A DNA stretch of 38,654 nt from Candidatus Merdivicinus faecavium (GTDB taxonomy: Bacteria > Bacillota > Clostridia > Oscillospirales > Ruminococcaceae). The stretch spans positions 1 to 38,654 of the forward strand of contig DVKD01000031.1 in the NCBI GenBank assembly GCA_018716285.1. Reading direction: 5' to 3'. The translations under genes were made by a program, and so were the position numbers. The notes below the pieces were generated by a model. The model saw only the letters and a program-made list of their open reading frames with translations. It was not told the DNA's origin and ran no database searches. The stretch's first letter is position 1, and the number at the start of each line of letters is the position of its first letter. This document shows, piece after piece, positions 21,375 to 30,000 of this stretch.

Positions 21375-22649
21375 TTATTCGGCCAGATCTTCGAATTCCT
21401 CCGGGAACACGTCGTCCAGCGAGTACCAGGACGGCGCGTCGTATCCCCGGGTGAGCCAATCGCCGTTTGTGAAGTCCGGAACCGCCACCGGCATCCCGCC
21501 CAGGGCGATGGACTGCTCGCTCAGGCATCCCACTGCCATCCAGACGGCGGTGTCGTATACGTCGATGGGCGGCCGGCCGTTTTTCTGGATCACTTCCACG
21601 AAGGCGCGGAGGGTCAGGTAGTCCAGCCCGCCGTGGCCGCCGTGCATCCCGAATTTTTCATAGGCCTTCCACAGCGGGTGGCGGTATTTCTCGAACAGTT
21701 CCTTGTCGGAATCCCACCTGTCCCACTCTTCCTCCGTTATGCCGGAGTACCCTTCGATAAAAATATTGTGCCCCGCTTCCCGCCAGACGCCCTTGGTCCC
21801 CTGCACCCGGAAATCCTGGGAAAAAGGCCGGGGAAGGGTGCAGTCGTGGGTGAGCTGGATGAGCTCCCCGTTGGCGCAGCGCAGGAGCACGCCCACCACG
21901 TCGCCCTGGGTCACCTTCCAGGCGCCAAGGTCGGGGCGGTCGGGCCGGTGCTGCAAAAACCACTCGTGCAGCCCCGCCGCCTTGGAGGACATGGCGGTCA
22001 GGGAGACGATCCGGTTGCCCCGGTTGATTTTCAGCAGCTTGGAGATGGGCCCCAGCTCGTGGGTGGGATAGATCTCCCCGTTGCGGTGCAGGAAATGGTG
22101 CTGGCGGTAATGGCGGTCCAGATCGCCGTTTCCGATCTCCCAGCGCAGGTCGTGCTGATAGCCGCCGGCGCAGTAAACCAGCTCCCCGAACACCCCCCGC
22201 CGGACCATGTTGAGCAGGGTGACCTGCTGGTCCTCATAACAGCCGTTCTCCAGCATCATGCAGGGCAGCCCGGTGTCCTCCGAGGTGTGGACCAGGCTCC
22301 AGCATTCATCCAGGGAGGAGGCCGGCCCCACCTCCATAGCCACCGCCTTGCCGCAGCGCATGGCGTCGATCGCGATGCGGGCGTGGAGCTCCCAGTCGGT
22401 CATGATGACCACGGCGTCGAGGCCCTCCATGCGGTTTATCTGGCGGTAGTCGGTGGTGCCGAAGCAGCCCGTCCCCCGGCGGCGCTTTACCAGCTCCACC
22501 CCGGCGTCGGTCCGGTCCTGGTATTTGTCGCAGACGGCGGCGATCTCCACATCCGGCATGTCCAGAAGGGTCTCGGTCTGGCCGTAGCCGCGGCCGCCCA
22601 GCCCGATGATGCCCAAGCGAATGGTGCGGTTGACATCTGTAAATTTCAT
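21375..22649 (-). CDS. GH109-like NAD-dependent glycosidase (Gfo/Idh/MocA fold)
   Basis: 424 residues from ATG 22649, after AAAGGAG. N-terminal Rossmann motif GLGGRG (16-21). Instead of the usual EKPxA the sequence has E106-V-G-P-A110 followed by LDECWSLV, which is the pattern of family 109 glycosidases (EVPAA.....CW.LV). YPTHELGP (194-201), KINRGNR, TLPRPFSQDF and VQGTKG further match family 109. GHGGLDYL is the C-terminal element. GH109 enzymes, first known as alpha-N-acetylgalactosaminidases, use bound NAD for an oxidation-elimination-addition-reduction cycle. There is no signal peptide. It is downstream of the SIS gene, 23 bases apart. GalNAc specificity is family-based and not certain here. 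Confidence 0.75.
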   Translation of the reverse strand: MKFTDVNRTIRLGIIGLGGRGYGQTETLLDMPDVEIAAVCDKYQDRTDAGVELVKRRRGTGCFGTTDYRQINRMEGLDAVVIMTDWELHARIAIDAMRCGKAVAMEVGPASSLDECWSLVHTSEDTGLPCMMLENGCYEDQQVTLLNMVRRGVFGELVYCAGGYQHDLRWEIGNGDLDRHYRQHHFLHRNGEIYPTHELGPISKLLKINRGNRIVSLTAMSSKAAGLHEWFLQHRPDRPDLGAWKVTQGDVVGVLLRCANGELIQLTHDCTLPRPFSQDFRVQGTKGVWREAGHNIFIEGYSGITEEEWDRWDSDKELFEKYRHPLWKAYEKFGMHGGHGGLDYLTLRAFVEVIQKNGRPPIDVYDTAVWMAVGCLSEQSIALGGMPVAVPDFTNGDWLTRGYDAPSWYSLDDVFPEEFEDLAE

Positions 22650-22672
22650 GAGCGTTCTCCTTTCCCGGTGTG

Positions 22673-23713
22673 TCAAATATGGATCCAGGCGTCAAGGCCG
22701 TCCGGCGCGTCCGGATCCGAACCAGTTTCCAGCGATTTGTAATAAGCCGTCAGCTGGCAGAGGTTCAGAAACGCGATCGCCCCCGCCTCCGCCCCGACCT
22801 CTGTCCCGAGGCTGACGGTGCGGACGCCGGGAAGCTCCGCCGGGAGGTTCGTATAAACCAGCAGGCGCGCGCCCTTCTGCTGAAGGTCCCGGAGGAGCTT
22901 TACCTGCTGCGGGCGCCCTTCCGGGAACAGGTAGGCGAGCACCAGCGTCTTCTCCCCGATCAGGACCATCGGTCCGTGGCGGACGTCCAGAACATGGTGC
23001 CGGCACGCCGGGATCTGCGCAATCTCCTGGAAGGCCAGGGCCCCTTCGTTTGCCAGGCCGGCGCAGGAGCCGTCGGCCAGAACCACCGCCCGGTCCCAGC
23101 CCTCCGCCGCCAGCTTCTCCATTTCGGGCTCCGCCCGCTCCAAATAGGCAGGCCCCGCCGCGGCCAGCTTTTCCAGCCCGTCCAGAAGCTCCCCCGCTCC
23201 GGCGAACCCGGCGATGAGGCAGAGCCCCGCGGCGTAAAGGCAGGTCACGCTGCGGGTCTGGCAGACGCTTTCGTCAAAGGCCCAGGGCATCTCAAAACGG
23301 ATGGCGGCCTGCTCCCCGAGGGGGGTGTTTTCCGCCTCCGCCAGGGAGCAGAGACAGAAGTCCACGCCCTCCCGGCGCAGCGCTTCCGCCGCGTACAAAA
23401 TCTCGCTGGTGCGGCCCGACCGGGAAACCGCCACCACCATCGCCCCCGACAGCTGCCGCCGGTAGCGGGCGCAGTTGAGCCACAAATCCCCCGCCGGGAT
23501 CGCATAGGCCGGCACGTCCAGCAGGGATGCGGCCGTGTCCCGCAGCGAGCAGGCCACCATGTAGCTGGAGCCGCACCCGATAAAGGCCAGGCTGCGCGGG
23601 GCCCGCTCCAGCCACTGCCTGCGCAGGGCGGGGAGCTCTCCCCGGAACAGGGAGAGCGTTTGGGAGAGGGCCGCATACTGGCCCCGAATCTCCTGAATCG
23701 TCTTTTTCATCAA
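22673..23713 (-). CDS. SIS-domain sugar-phosphate isomerase/deaminase (GlmS/AgaS/FrlB-like)
   Basis: 346 residues from TTG 23713, eight bases after GGAGG; the ATG next to it is also possible. Two SIS domains. The first has GCGSSY (46-51) and SRSGRTSE (97-104) for the sugar phosphate. The second has LADGSCAGLANEGAL and VLDVRHGPMVLI, with the HGP motif found in GlmS and its deaminase/deglycase relatives. The glutaminase half of GlmS is absent, so the protein should isomerise and deaminate an amino-sugar phosphate or cleave a sugar-phosphate amine. Because no nagB is seen in the window, it may do that job after NagA. It precedes the GH109-like gene in the same operon. Confidence 0.75.
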   Translation of the reverse strand: MMKKTIQEIRGQYAALSQTLSLFRGELPALRRQWLERAPRSLAFIGCGSSYMVACSLRDTAASLLDVPAYAIPAGDLWLNCARYRRQLSGAMVVAVSRSGRTSEILYAAEALRREGVDFCLCSLAEAENTPLGEQAAIRFEMPWAFDESVCQTRSVTCLYAAGLCLIAGFAGAGELLDGLEKLAAAGPAYLERAEPEMEKLAAEGWDRAVVLADGSCAGLANEGALAFQEIAQIPACRHHVLDVRHGPMVLIGEKTLVLAYLFPEGRPQQVKLLRDLQQKGARLLVYTNLPAELPGVRTVSLGTEVGAEAGAIAFLNLCQLTAYYKSLETGSDPDAPDGLDAWIHI

Positions 23714-23790
23714 GCAAAAAGCCTCCTTCCAAGCGGCGCGGAACAGCGCCCGCGCCCTGCCAACGGCAAAATATTTAGAAATTTTTCGTT

Positions 23791-23819
23791 TTGCCTGTAA
23801 TTTTAGTCTATCATAGAAT
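23791..23819 (+). promoter_or_regulatory. Promoter of the AraC gene at 23884
   Basis: TTGCCT (23791-23796), a 17-bp spacer and TAGAAT (23814-23819). Transcription would start near 23826. Confidence 0.55.
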
Positions 23820-23840
23820 CCCGTCTTTGGATTCTTTTTT
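23815..23840 (+). other. Hairpin plus T-run overlapping the promoter
   Basis: AGAATCC (23815-23821) pairs with GGATTCT (23829-23835), loop seven, followed by TTTTT. It looks like a small terminator, but it overlaps the -10 element of the promoter above, so it could instead be a regulator-binding inverted repeat. Confidence 0.35.
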
Positions 23841-23883
23841 CGTATTGTGATACTTTTCCAATATTTTTTAAAAGGAGCCCGAT

Positions 23884-24729
23884 ATGACCGCTTACAGTTG
23901 GGAACAGATCCAGCAGACCGGACTGGCTGAAATGCCTGAGATCGGAAAAATACAGATTCGAGACGCCCTGCGCCCCATGAATATGGAGGTCCACCCGGAT
24001 ATGATCGAGTTTCTGCTCCTCTATTCCGGCTGCAAGCGGATGTGGGTGGAGCAGACCCGCTACGACATGCTGGGCGGCGACCTCCTCATCATCTACCCCG
24101 GGGAAGCTCACGGCGCCGAGGACGTCATCCAGAACCGCTCCGTCCTGTGCTATTTCCTGATGACCGTTCCCACTGCGCCGGGGCCGTTCTGTATGCTGGA
24201 CCCTTCCGAAAGGGAGATCCTCTGGCAGCGGCTCCGGGAGCTCCCCAGCCGCATGCTCAAGGTCCCCGCCTCCGTCCAGCGGGAAATGGACCGCCTTTAC
24301 AGCAGCGTCGGGACCGGCGCGCCCCTGGGCGCGGCAAGGACAAGGCTGCGGCTGATGGACTTCCTCTTCCAGGTGCTGGATGCAAACGTCTCCGCCTCCC
24401 CGCTGCCGGAGGATATCTCCGCAGTCATCCGCTGCATCCGGGAGAACCGCGGGGAGATGCTCGATATTTCCCGGATGGCCGCTTCCGTCAGCCTTTCAGA
24501 ATCCCGCTTCAAGCAGAAGTTCAAACAGGCCACCGGCATCCCGCCGGTAGAATTCATGATCCGGGAAAAAATTGAGGAATCCAAAATCCTCCTGCAGGAC
24601 GCGGGCCGCACCGTGACCTCGGTGGCGATGGAGCTCGGGTTTACCTCCAGCCAGCATTTTTCCGTCCTCTTTAAAAAATATGTGGGAGAATCCCCCGCGC
24701 AGTTCCGCAAAAGGAATGGATTTGTATGA
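23884..24729 (+). CDS. AraC-family transcriptional regulator
   Basis: 281 residues from ATG 23884, after AAAGGAG. The N-terminal half is a cupin-like sensor (GGDLLIIYPGEAHGAED). The C-terminal half has both AraC helices-turn-helix (LDISRMAASVSLSESRFKQKF and TVTSVAMELGFTSSQHFSVLFKK). It is divergent from the SIS/GH109-like operon and upstream of a second AraC-type gene on the same strand. Control of the SIS/GH109 pair, the transporter operon, or both is likely by position. Ligand unknown. Confidence 0.85.
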   Translation: MTAYSWEQIQQTGLAEMPEIGKIQIRDALRPMNMEVHPDMIEFLLLYSGCKRMWVEQTRYDMLGGDLLIIYPGEAHGAEDVIQNRSVLCYFLMTVPTAPGPFCMLDPSEREILWQRLRELPSRMLKVPASVQREMDRLYSSVGTGAPLGAARTRLRLMDFLFQVLDANVSASPLPEDISAVIRCIRENRGEMLDISRMAASVSLSESRFKQKFKQATGIPPVEFMIREKIEESKILLQDAGRTVTSVAMELGFTSSQHFSVLFKKYVGESPAQFRKRNGFV

Positions 24730-24848
24730 TAGTACCCAAACGGTAGAAAACGCCCGGCCATTATGGTAAAATATAATAAAATCGTATGCGTATTCTGAAA
24801 AAAATACGTCATGCCGTTACCGCTTTTATCACGCAAGGGGACGGGATC

Positions 24849-27086
24849 ATGATGCATTCTTTCAAGCGGCCATTTCTGACCCTGCTGTTCTCTATGGCCC
24901 TGGCGGCTTTTCTGCCGCTTTTGCTCAACAACCTTTTCTATATCCGGTTCCGGGACACGATCCTGCTCCAGCAGAAGGCCCTGACCGAAGAGGCCCTGCG
25001 GCTCAGCGTCCAGCAGATCGACGGGACCCTCCTGGAGCTGACCACCCTGTCCATGCGGCTGGACGATGAGCTGCAGGATGTCTCGATTCCGGACCAAAGC
25101 GGCCTGGATTCCTCCAGGCGGATGGAGCTCTTTGACCTCTCCTCCCGCCTGCGGCAGGAACTGGGAAACGGCTCGGAATACCTTTCGGCCATCTACCTGT
25201 ATTCCGCCTTGTCCGAAACGGCGGTGGGGAGCGGGGGAGTTTATACTTCCAGTTATCTGTACCGGAATTTCTACCAGGAGGAGGGCGTCTCCCGGCAGGA
25301 TATGGAGGAGCTGCACGCCACCCGCGCCTATGCGCAGCTTGTGGCGCTCAGCGGCGGCTGCATGGCCTTCATCCGGACCATCCGGCAGGATTCCTCCGGG
25401 GCGCCGGAGCTTCAGCTCGTTTTTCTGCTCAAAAGCAGCTTTTACACGACCCTCATCGACAAGGGCAATGTGGAAAACGCCCTCTTCCTCCTGGTCCGCG
25501 GGGACCAGATCCTGGCCGTCAGCAATAAAACGGGGGTTGAGCTGTCCGAGGAGCAGACCGCCGCCATCGCCGCCTCCGGCGACGATGGGGACCTCCAGCT
25601 TGGGGAGGAAACCGCGCTGCTCTACACCCTCCGCTCTTCGATCGGCGGCTATCAGGTGAAGGCGGCCGTGCCCTACACCCATCTGCTGGAGACGAGCCGG
25701 GAGCTGCAGACCAGCTACCTGCTCCTGCTGGCGGCCTCCGTCGGGCTGGGGGCGGTGCTGTCGGTCTTCCTGAGCCGCCGCAACGTGATGCCCCTAAACG
25801 AGCTCATCCGCTATATCCGCAAAAATTACGGCCAGGACGGCTCCGGCTCCCAGGGGCTGGAACAGATCAAGGAGGCGGTGGATTCCCTGCTCGACCAGCG
25901 CCGCACCGCCCAGCTGCGGCTCCAGGAGTACGAGACCGAAATCGGCCGCAGCCGCCTGCTGGAAACGCTGCGCGGCAACCGCCAGGAGGGCGGGCCGCCG
26001 CCGATCCCGCCGGAATGCCGCTATGCCGTCGCGTATTTTTCCTCCCAGGATCCCCCCGACGCGCTCTGCCGCCGCATCGTCCGCTCCAGGAAGGCCCTGC
26101 CGCCGGAATGCTTTTTCCGCTGCGTCGTTCTGGACGGCGCCGTGATCGAGATCGTCGGGATGGTCTCCCCGGATTTCACCGAAAAAAGGATGGAGGCCTT
26201 CCTCACCGCCCAGATCGAGCTGCTGGACCGGGAGGACGGCCCGGCCGTCACCGCGGCGTTCAGCGCCGTCCACCAGGGGGCGGACGAGCTGGAGCGCGCC
26301 TGCTGCGAATCCAGCATGACCGCCGCCTTCTCCCAGACCCGGCCGGACGCCGTCCTGACCGCCTTTTCCGGCTGCGAGTTCAAGGCGTCCTGCTTCCTGC
26401 GCGACTGGCATCATCTGGACAAGCAGCTGCTGTTTGCCAAGCTGATCGCGGAAGGCCGGCTTTCGGAGGCCGCCCAGCTGCTGAACGCCCTCTTCCCCGC
26501 TGAATTTTTGGAGGAGTACTTCCCGGAATCCGACATCACCTTCCTCCACCTCTCCTCGCTCAAGTACCAGTTCCTTCACGATCTGGACAACCTCGACGCG
26601 CTCGACAACGAAGCCTGGGGGCGGATGATGCAGGATATCCTCTACTGCAAGACACACCGCCAGCTTTACCAGCTGATGGAGCGGCTGCTGGCCGAGCTGT
26701 CCCAAAGCCAGGCGCCGGCCGCCGACCGCCTGGAGGCCGGCCGCGTCGACCAGATCCGCCAGTACATCGACCTCCACTACGCCGACCCGCTCCTGAGCGT
26801 CTCTTCCGTCGCCGAGGCTTTCGGCATGTCGGCCAACAGCCTTTCCCAGCTCTTCTGCCGCAAGGCGGAGGGCGGCGTGCTCGATTACATCCACCAGGTC
26901 CGGATGGAAAAGGCCGTCGAAATGCTGCAAAACAGTCAGAATCTGAGCATACAGGAAATCGCCTCCCGGACCGGCTACACCAGCATCCTCACCTTCAACC
27001 GGAAATTCAAAGCGGCTTACGGCCGGACCCCCAGCGAATACCGCAAAGGTTTCGCGGAGCCTTCCCGGACGGCGAGCCATTCCTGA
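24849..27086 (+). CDS. Membrane sensor fused to an AraC-type DNA-binding domain
   Basis: 745 residues from ATG 24849, eight bases after AAGGGG. An earlier ATG at 24786 lacks a site. One membrane helix near 8-30, an extracellular sensor of ~255 residues, a second helix near 290-309, then a cytoplasmic linker with no visible kinase or receiver. A complete AraC domain closes the protein (LSVSSVAEAFGMSANSLSQLF, LSIQEIASRTGYTSILTFNRKFK). Such one-component regulators usually sit next to Lpl-type sugar ABC transporters and switch them on when the extracellular ligand is present. This one lies just upstream of exactly such an operon. A perfect terminator follows at 27096. Confidence 0.85.
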   Translation: MMHSFKRPFLTLLFSMALAAFLPLLLNNLFYIRFRDTILLQQKALTEEALRLSVQQIDGTLLELTTLSMRLDDELQDVSIPDQSGLDSSRRMELFDLSSRLRQELGNGSEYLSAIYLYSALSETAVGSGGVYTSSYLYRNFYQEEGVSRQDMEELHATRAYAQLVALSGGCMAFIRTIRQDSSGAPELQLVFLLKSSFYTTLIDKGNVENALFLLVRGDQILAVSNKTGVELSEEQTAAIAASGDDGDLQLGEETALLYTLRSSIGGYQVKAAVPYTHLLETSRELQTSYLLLLAASVGLGAVLSVFLSRRNVMPLNELIRYIRKNYGQDGSGSQGLEQIKEAVDSLLDQRRTAQLRLQEYETEIGRSRLLETLRGNRQEGGPPPIPPECRYAVAYFSSQDPPDALCRRIVRSRKALPPECFFRCVVLDGAVIEIVGMVSPDFTEKRMEAFLTAQIELLDREDGPAVTAAFSAVHQGADELERACCESSMTAAFSQTRPDAVLTAFSGCEFKASCFLRDWHHLDKQLLFAKLIAEGRLSEAAQLLNALFPAEFLEEYFPESDITFLHLSSLKYQFLHDLDNLDALDNEAWGRMMQDILYCKTHRQLYQLMERLLAELSQSQAPAADRLEAGRVDQIRQYIDLHYADPLLSVSSVAEAFGMSANSLSQLFCRKAEGGVLDYIHQVRMEKAVEMLQNSQNLSIQEIASRTGYTSILTFNRKFKAAYGRTPSEYRKGFAEPSRTASHS

Positions 27087-27095
27087 CCTCCTTCC

Positions 27096-27126
27096 AAGAG
27101 CAGCAGCAAAGCTGCTCTTCTTTTTT
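27096..27126 (+). terminator. Rho-independent terminator
   Basis: AAGAGCAGC (27096-27104) pairs with GCTGCTCTT (27111-27119), loop six, then CTTTTTT. It separates the sensor-regulator gene from the transporter operon. Confidence 0.9.
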
Positions 27127-27208
27127 ATTCGGAAATTACTTAAAAATGTCCACTTCCCATCATATTTTTGTCATATTTTGAAGCGTCGCGGCTGTCAGAA
27201 ACTGCGGA

Positions 27209-27236
27209 TTGAAAAAAATCCCCCGAAAGTTATAAT
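27209..27236 (+). promoter_or_regulatory. Promoter of the transporter/glycan operon
   Basis: TTGAAA (27209-27214), a 16-bp spacer and a perfect TATAAT (27231-27236). Transcription would begin near 27243 and the leader to the ATG at 27325 is ~80 bases. Confidence 0.6.
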
Positions 27237-27254
27237 GAAATCAGAAGGGCCTGC

Positions 27255-27272
27255 CGGTTACGTTTCGTACCG
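27255..27272. promoter_or_regulatory. Operator-like sequence in the transporter operon leader
   Basis: CGGTTACGTTTCGTACCG contains TACG-TTT-CGTA and shares ACGTTTCG with the GH29-operon palindrome at 17285-17296. It lies about +13 to +30 of the predicted start. It may let the LacI protein, or a relative, control both operons, but the symmetry is imperfect. Confidence 0.25.
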
Positions 27273-27324
27273 CCGGCCGATGGACGCTTATGAACCATAC
27301 CTGACAAAAAAGGAGGATCTCAAC

Positions 27325-29043
27325 ATGAAAAACAGAAGGCTCGCAAGATTTCTGGCCATCGCCCTTTGCGCGGCAATGTCTGTCCCCGCCTTCGGCGGCT
27401 GCAGCTCCGGCGGGGAGGAGAGCAGCTCCGCCGGCAGCACCGGGCAAAGCTCCGCCGTCTCGTCCGGCTCTGGAAGCGGGGAGAAGGGCGACCTCTACAT
27501 CGAGGGCAGCGAGGGCGTGACCCTCACCTACTGGATCCCTATGGACAGCGTGCAGACCCAGAATTTCTCCACCCTGGCCGAGCACCCCTACTTCCAGTGG
27601 CTCCAGGAGCAGACCGGCGTGACCATCGAATTCATCCACCCGTCCTATGAGCAGATGGACCAGCAGTTAAACCTCATGATCGCCTCCGGCGAATACTACG
27701 ACATGCTCCATCTCCCCAACTACCCCGGCGGCCCCCAGGCGGCCATCGACGAAAACTGCTTTATCGACCTAAACGACTATCTGGACGAATACATGCCCGA
27801 CTACAAGGAGGCGCTGTACTGCAGCGACGGATCCTTCAGCGCCTGGGAGTGGGGCGCGGAAAAGGAGCTCTACAACCCCCAGCCGCAGCCCTCCTTCCTG
27901 GACACCTGCACCACCTTTGACGGCTCCCTGTGGTGCGTCACCCAGATCTGGACCGACGCCTACCTGCCGGAATCCGGCCCGGTCATCCGCAAGGACTGGC
28001 TCGACGAGGCGGGGCTGGACGTCCCGCAGACCCTCGATGAGCTCGAGGTCGTGCTGGAGGCCTTCAAGGCCCGGGGCGAGGACGTCGTCCCCATGAACCT
28101 GGGGACCTACGGCACCAACGGCGGCGACGGCTCCATCATCTCCGCCTTCGGCCTCTACGCCGACTACTTCACGATGGATAAGGAGGGCACCACCGTTTAC
28201 CCGCACGCCTACACCGAGGACGCCTTCCTCGATTACCTGACCCTCATGAACGACTGGTACGCCAAGGGCTACATCGACCCCGACTTCATGAACCGGGACG
28301 ACGCCTCGCTGGAGGCCATGTTCCTGGACGACCGGCTGGGCATCTACTTTAACCAGTGGACCACCCCGGACACCTGGGAGAGCCGCTACACCGGCGACCA
28401 GGATTTTGAGGTCGTCGCCATGCCGCTTCCCCGGATGGATACCGACCAGCAGCTCACCTGGGTCAACGGCTACAACTCCGAACCCACCAACTACACCGTC
28501 ATCACCTCCTCCTGCGAGCACCCGGAGATCGCCGCGGCCTGGCTCAACGTCGGCTTTATCAAGGAAGCCATCCTCCGCCACACCTACGGCATCGAGGGCG
28601 AGCACTACGAGCTGATAGACGGCGTGCCCTACTACACCGACGTGGTCTTTAACGGCGACCAGGACTACATCTTCTCCTGCGAGCTGTTCCCAAACAGTGC
28701 CGCCTACAACAGCTACCGTTCCGGCCTGCTCCGCTCCTCCGCCGATTCGGCCGAGGTCCTCTCCCCCAGGGCCGAAGCGCTCACCACCTGGGCGCAGAAC
28801 GCCTCCCGCGACACGGTCTGGAAGTATGTCGTCTTTGCTGACGACGGCTGGGGCGAGTTTGACTCCGCCTTAAACGACGCCTTGACCTATGCCCAGCCGA
28901 TGGTCCTCCGCTTCATCATCGGCGAGGAAAGCCTGGACAACTTCGACACCTTCCGGGAGACCGCCAAATCGATGGGCCTCGACAAAGCGCAGCAGGCTGC
29001 GCAGGCCGCTCTGGATGTGATGAACCAGAGCGCCGGCGAGTAA
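27325..29043 (+). CDS. Extracellular solute-binding lipoprotein of a CUT1/Lpl-type ABC transporter
   Basis: 572 residues from ATG 27325, after AAGGAGG. Residues 1-25 form a lipoprotein signal, with Cys26 in FGGCSS. A Ser/Gly-rich linker (~27-55) tethers the protein. The rest is a family 1 solute-binding protein of the long LplA/YtcQ type (VTLTYWIPMDS, FQWLQEQTGVTIEF, NLMIASGEYYDMLH, W..Q.WTD, IRKDWLDEAGL), rich in Asp, Trp and Tyr in the binding cleft. Such proteins feed oligosaccharides to LplB/LplC permeases, which follow here. With four intracellular glycosidases near by, the ligand is probably a short host-type glycan. Confidence 0.9.
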   Translation: MKNRRLARFLAIALCAAMSVPAFGGCSSGGEESSSAGSTGQSSAVSSGSGSGEKGDLYIEGSEGVTLTYWIPMDSVQTQNFSTLAEHPYFQWLQEQTGVTIEFIHPSYEQMDQQLNLMIASGEYYDMLHLPNYPGGPQAAIDENCFIDLNDYLDEYMPDYKEALYCSDGSFSAWEWGAEKELYNPQPQPSFLDTCTTFDGSLWCVTQIWTDAYLPESGPVIRKDWLDEAGLDVPQTLDELEVVLEAFKARGEDVVPMNLGTYGTNGGDGSIISAFGLYADYFTMDKEGTTVYPHAYTEDAFLDYLTLMNDWYAKGYIDPDFMNRDDASLEAMFLDDRLGIYFNQWTTPDTWESRYTGDQDFEVVAMPLPRMDTDQQLTWVNGYNSEPTNYTVITSSCEHPEIAAAWLNVGFIKEAILRHTYGIEGEHYELIDGVPYYTDVVFNGDQDYIFSCELFPNSAAYNSYRSGLLRSSADSAEVLSPRAEALTTWAQNASRDTVWKYVVFADDGWGEFDSALNDALTYAQPMVLRFIIGEESLDNFDTFRETAKSMGLDKAQQAAQAALDVMNQSAGE

Positions 29044-29081
29044 ACGCGCCGGGCGAGTAAACAAAGAAGGAGAGATGCACC

Positions 29082-29987
29082 GTGCTGCGACGCCTCAAGC
29101 TGGACCTCCAGCGCAATTACCAAGCTTACCTGATGGCTTTGCCGTCCATCATCCTGATCTTTATCTTCTGCTACATTCCCATGTACGGCATCCTCATCGC
29201 GTTCGAAGACTACCGCCCGCAGCAGGGGGTTTTGGGCAGCGAGTGGGTGGGGCTGCAGAATTTCGCCGACTTTTTCCAGTCCCCGCACGCGCTGAAGGTT
29301 GTCCGCAACACCGTGTTCATCAGCCTTTACGGACTGCTTGTAAATTTCCCGTGCCCCATTATCCTGGCCCTGATGCTCAATGAGGTCCGCTCCCGGGCGT
29401 TCAAGCGCACGGTGCAGACGATCTCCTACATGCCCTATTTCATCTCCAACGTGGTCATCTGCGGTATGCTGAAATCCTTTCTCGCCTACGACGGGGCGTT
29501 CAACGCGCTCATCGGCCTGTTCGGCATAGAGCCGCAGAGCTTTCTCAGCAGCCCCGCCCTGTTCCCGAGCGTCATCGTCTTTTCCGACCTCTGGCAGGCC
29601 ATCGGCTGGAACTCCATCATCTACATCGCGGCGCTGACCGGCATCGATCCGAATCTTTACGAGGCCGCCCGCATCGACGGGTGCGGGCGGCTCCGGCAGA
29701 TCTGGCACATCACCCTGCCGGGGATCGTCCCCACCATGACCGTGCTGCTCATCTTAAGCGTCGGCGGGCTGCTGTCGGCAAACTCGGACAAGATCCTGCT
29801 TCTCTATTCCCCGCTGACCTATGAAACCGGCGACGTAATCGGCACCTTCATCTACCGGCAGGGCCTGCAGGGAGGGGATTACAGCTACTCCACGGCGGTG
29901 GGCCTGTTCCAGACGGTCATCAACTTTTTCCTGGTGGTGTTCGCCAACTGGTTCAGCAGCAAAACAACTGAGACCAGCCTGTGGTAA
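29082..29987 (+). CDS. ABC transporter permease, LplB type
   Basis: 301 residues starting at GTG 29082, after GAAGGAGAG. Six hydrophobic helices. The ATPase-contact EAA loop reads EAARIDGCGRLRQIWHITLP. The N-terminal YLMALPSIILIFIFCYIPMYG is typical of LplB. It pairs with the next gene to form the membrane channel. No ATPase gene is present in the window; CUT1 systems of Firmicutes commonly share one MsmK/MsmX-like ATPase encoded elsewhere. Confidence 0.9.
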   Translation: MLRRLKLDLQRNYQAYLMALPSIILIFIFCYIPMYGILIAFEDYRPQQGVLGSEWVGLQNFADFFQSPHALKVVRNTVFISLYGLLVNFPCPIILALMLNEVRSRAFKRTVQTISYMPYFISNVVICGMLKSFLAYDGAFNALIGLFGIEPQSFLSSPALFPSVIVFSDLWQAIGWNSIIYIAALTGIDPNLYEAARIDGCGRLRQIWHITLPGIVPTMTVLLILSVGGLLSANSDKILLLYSPLTYETGDVIGTFIYRQGLQGGDYSYSTAVGLFQTVINFFLVVFANWFSSKTTETSLW

Positions 29988-30000
29988 GGAGGGATTTCCT

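Noticed and set aside
21294-22742. Open plus-strand frame (~482 codons) opposite the GH109-like gene
   Set aside because: Begins inside the terminator region and has no recognisable domain; the minus gene is clear.
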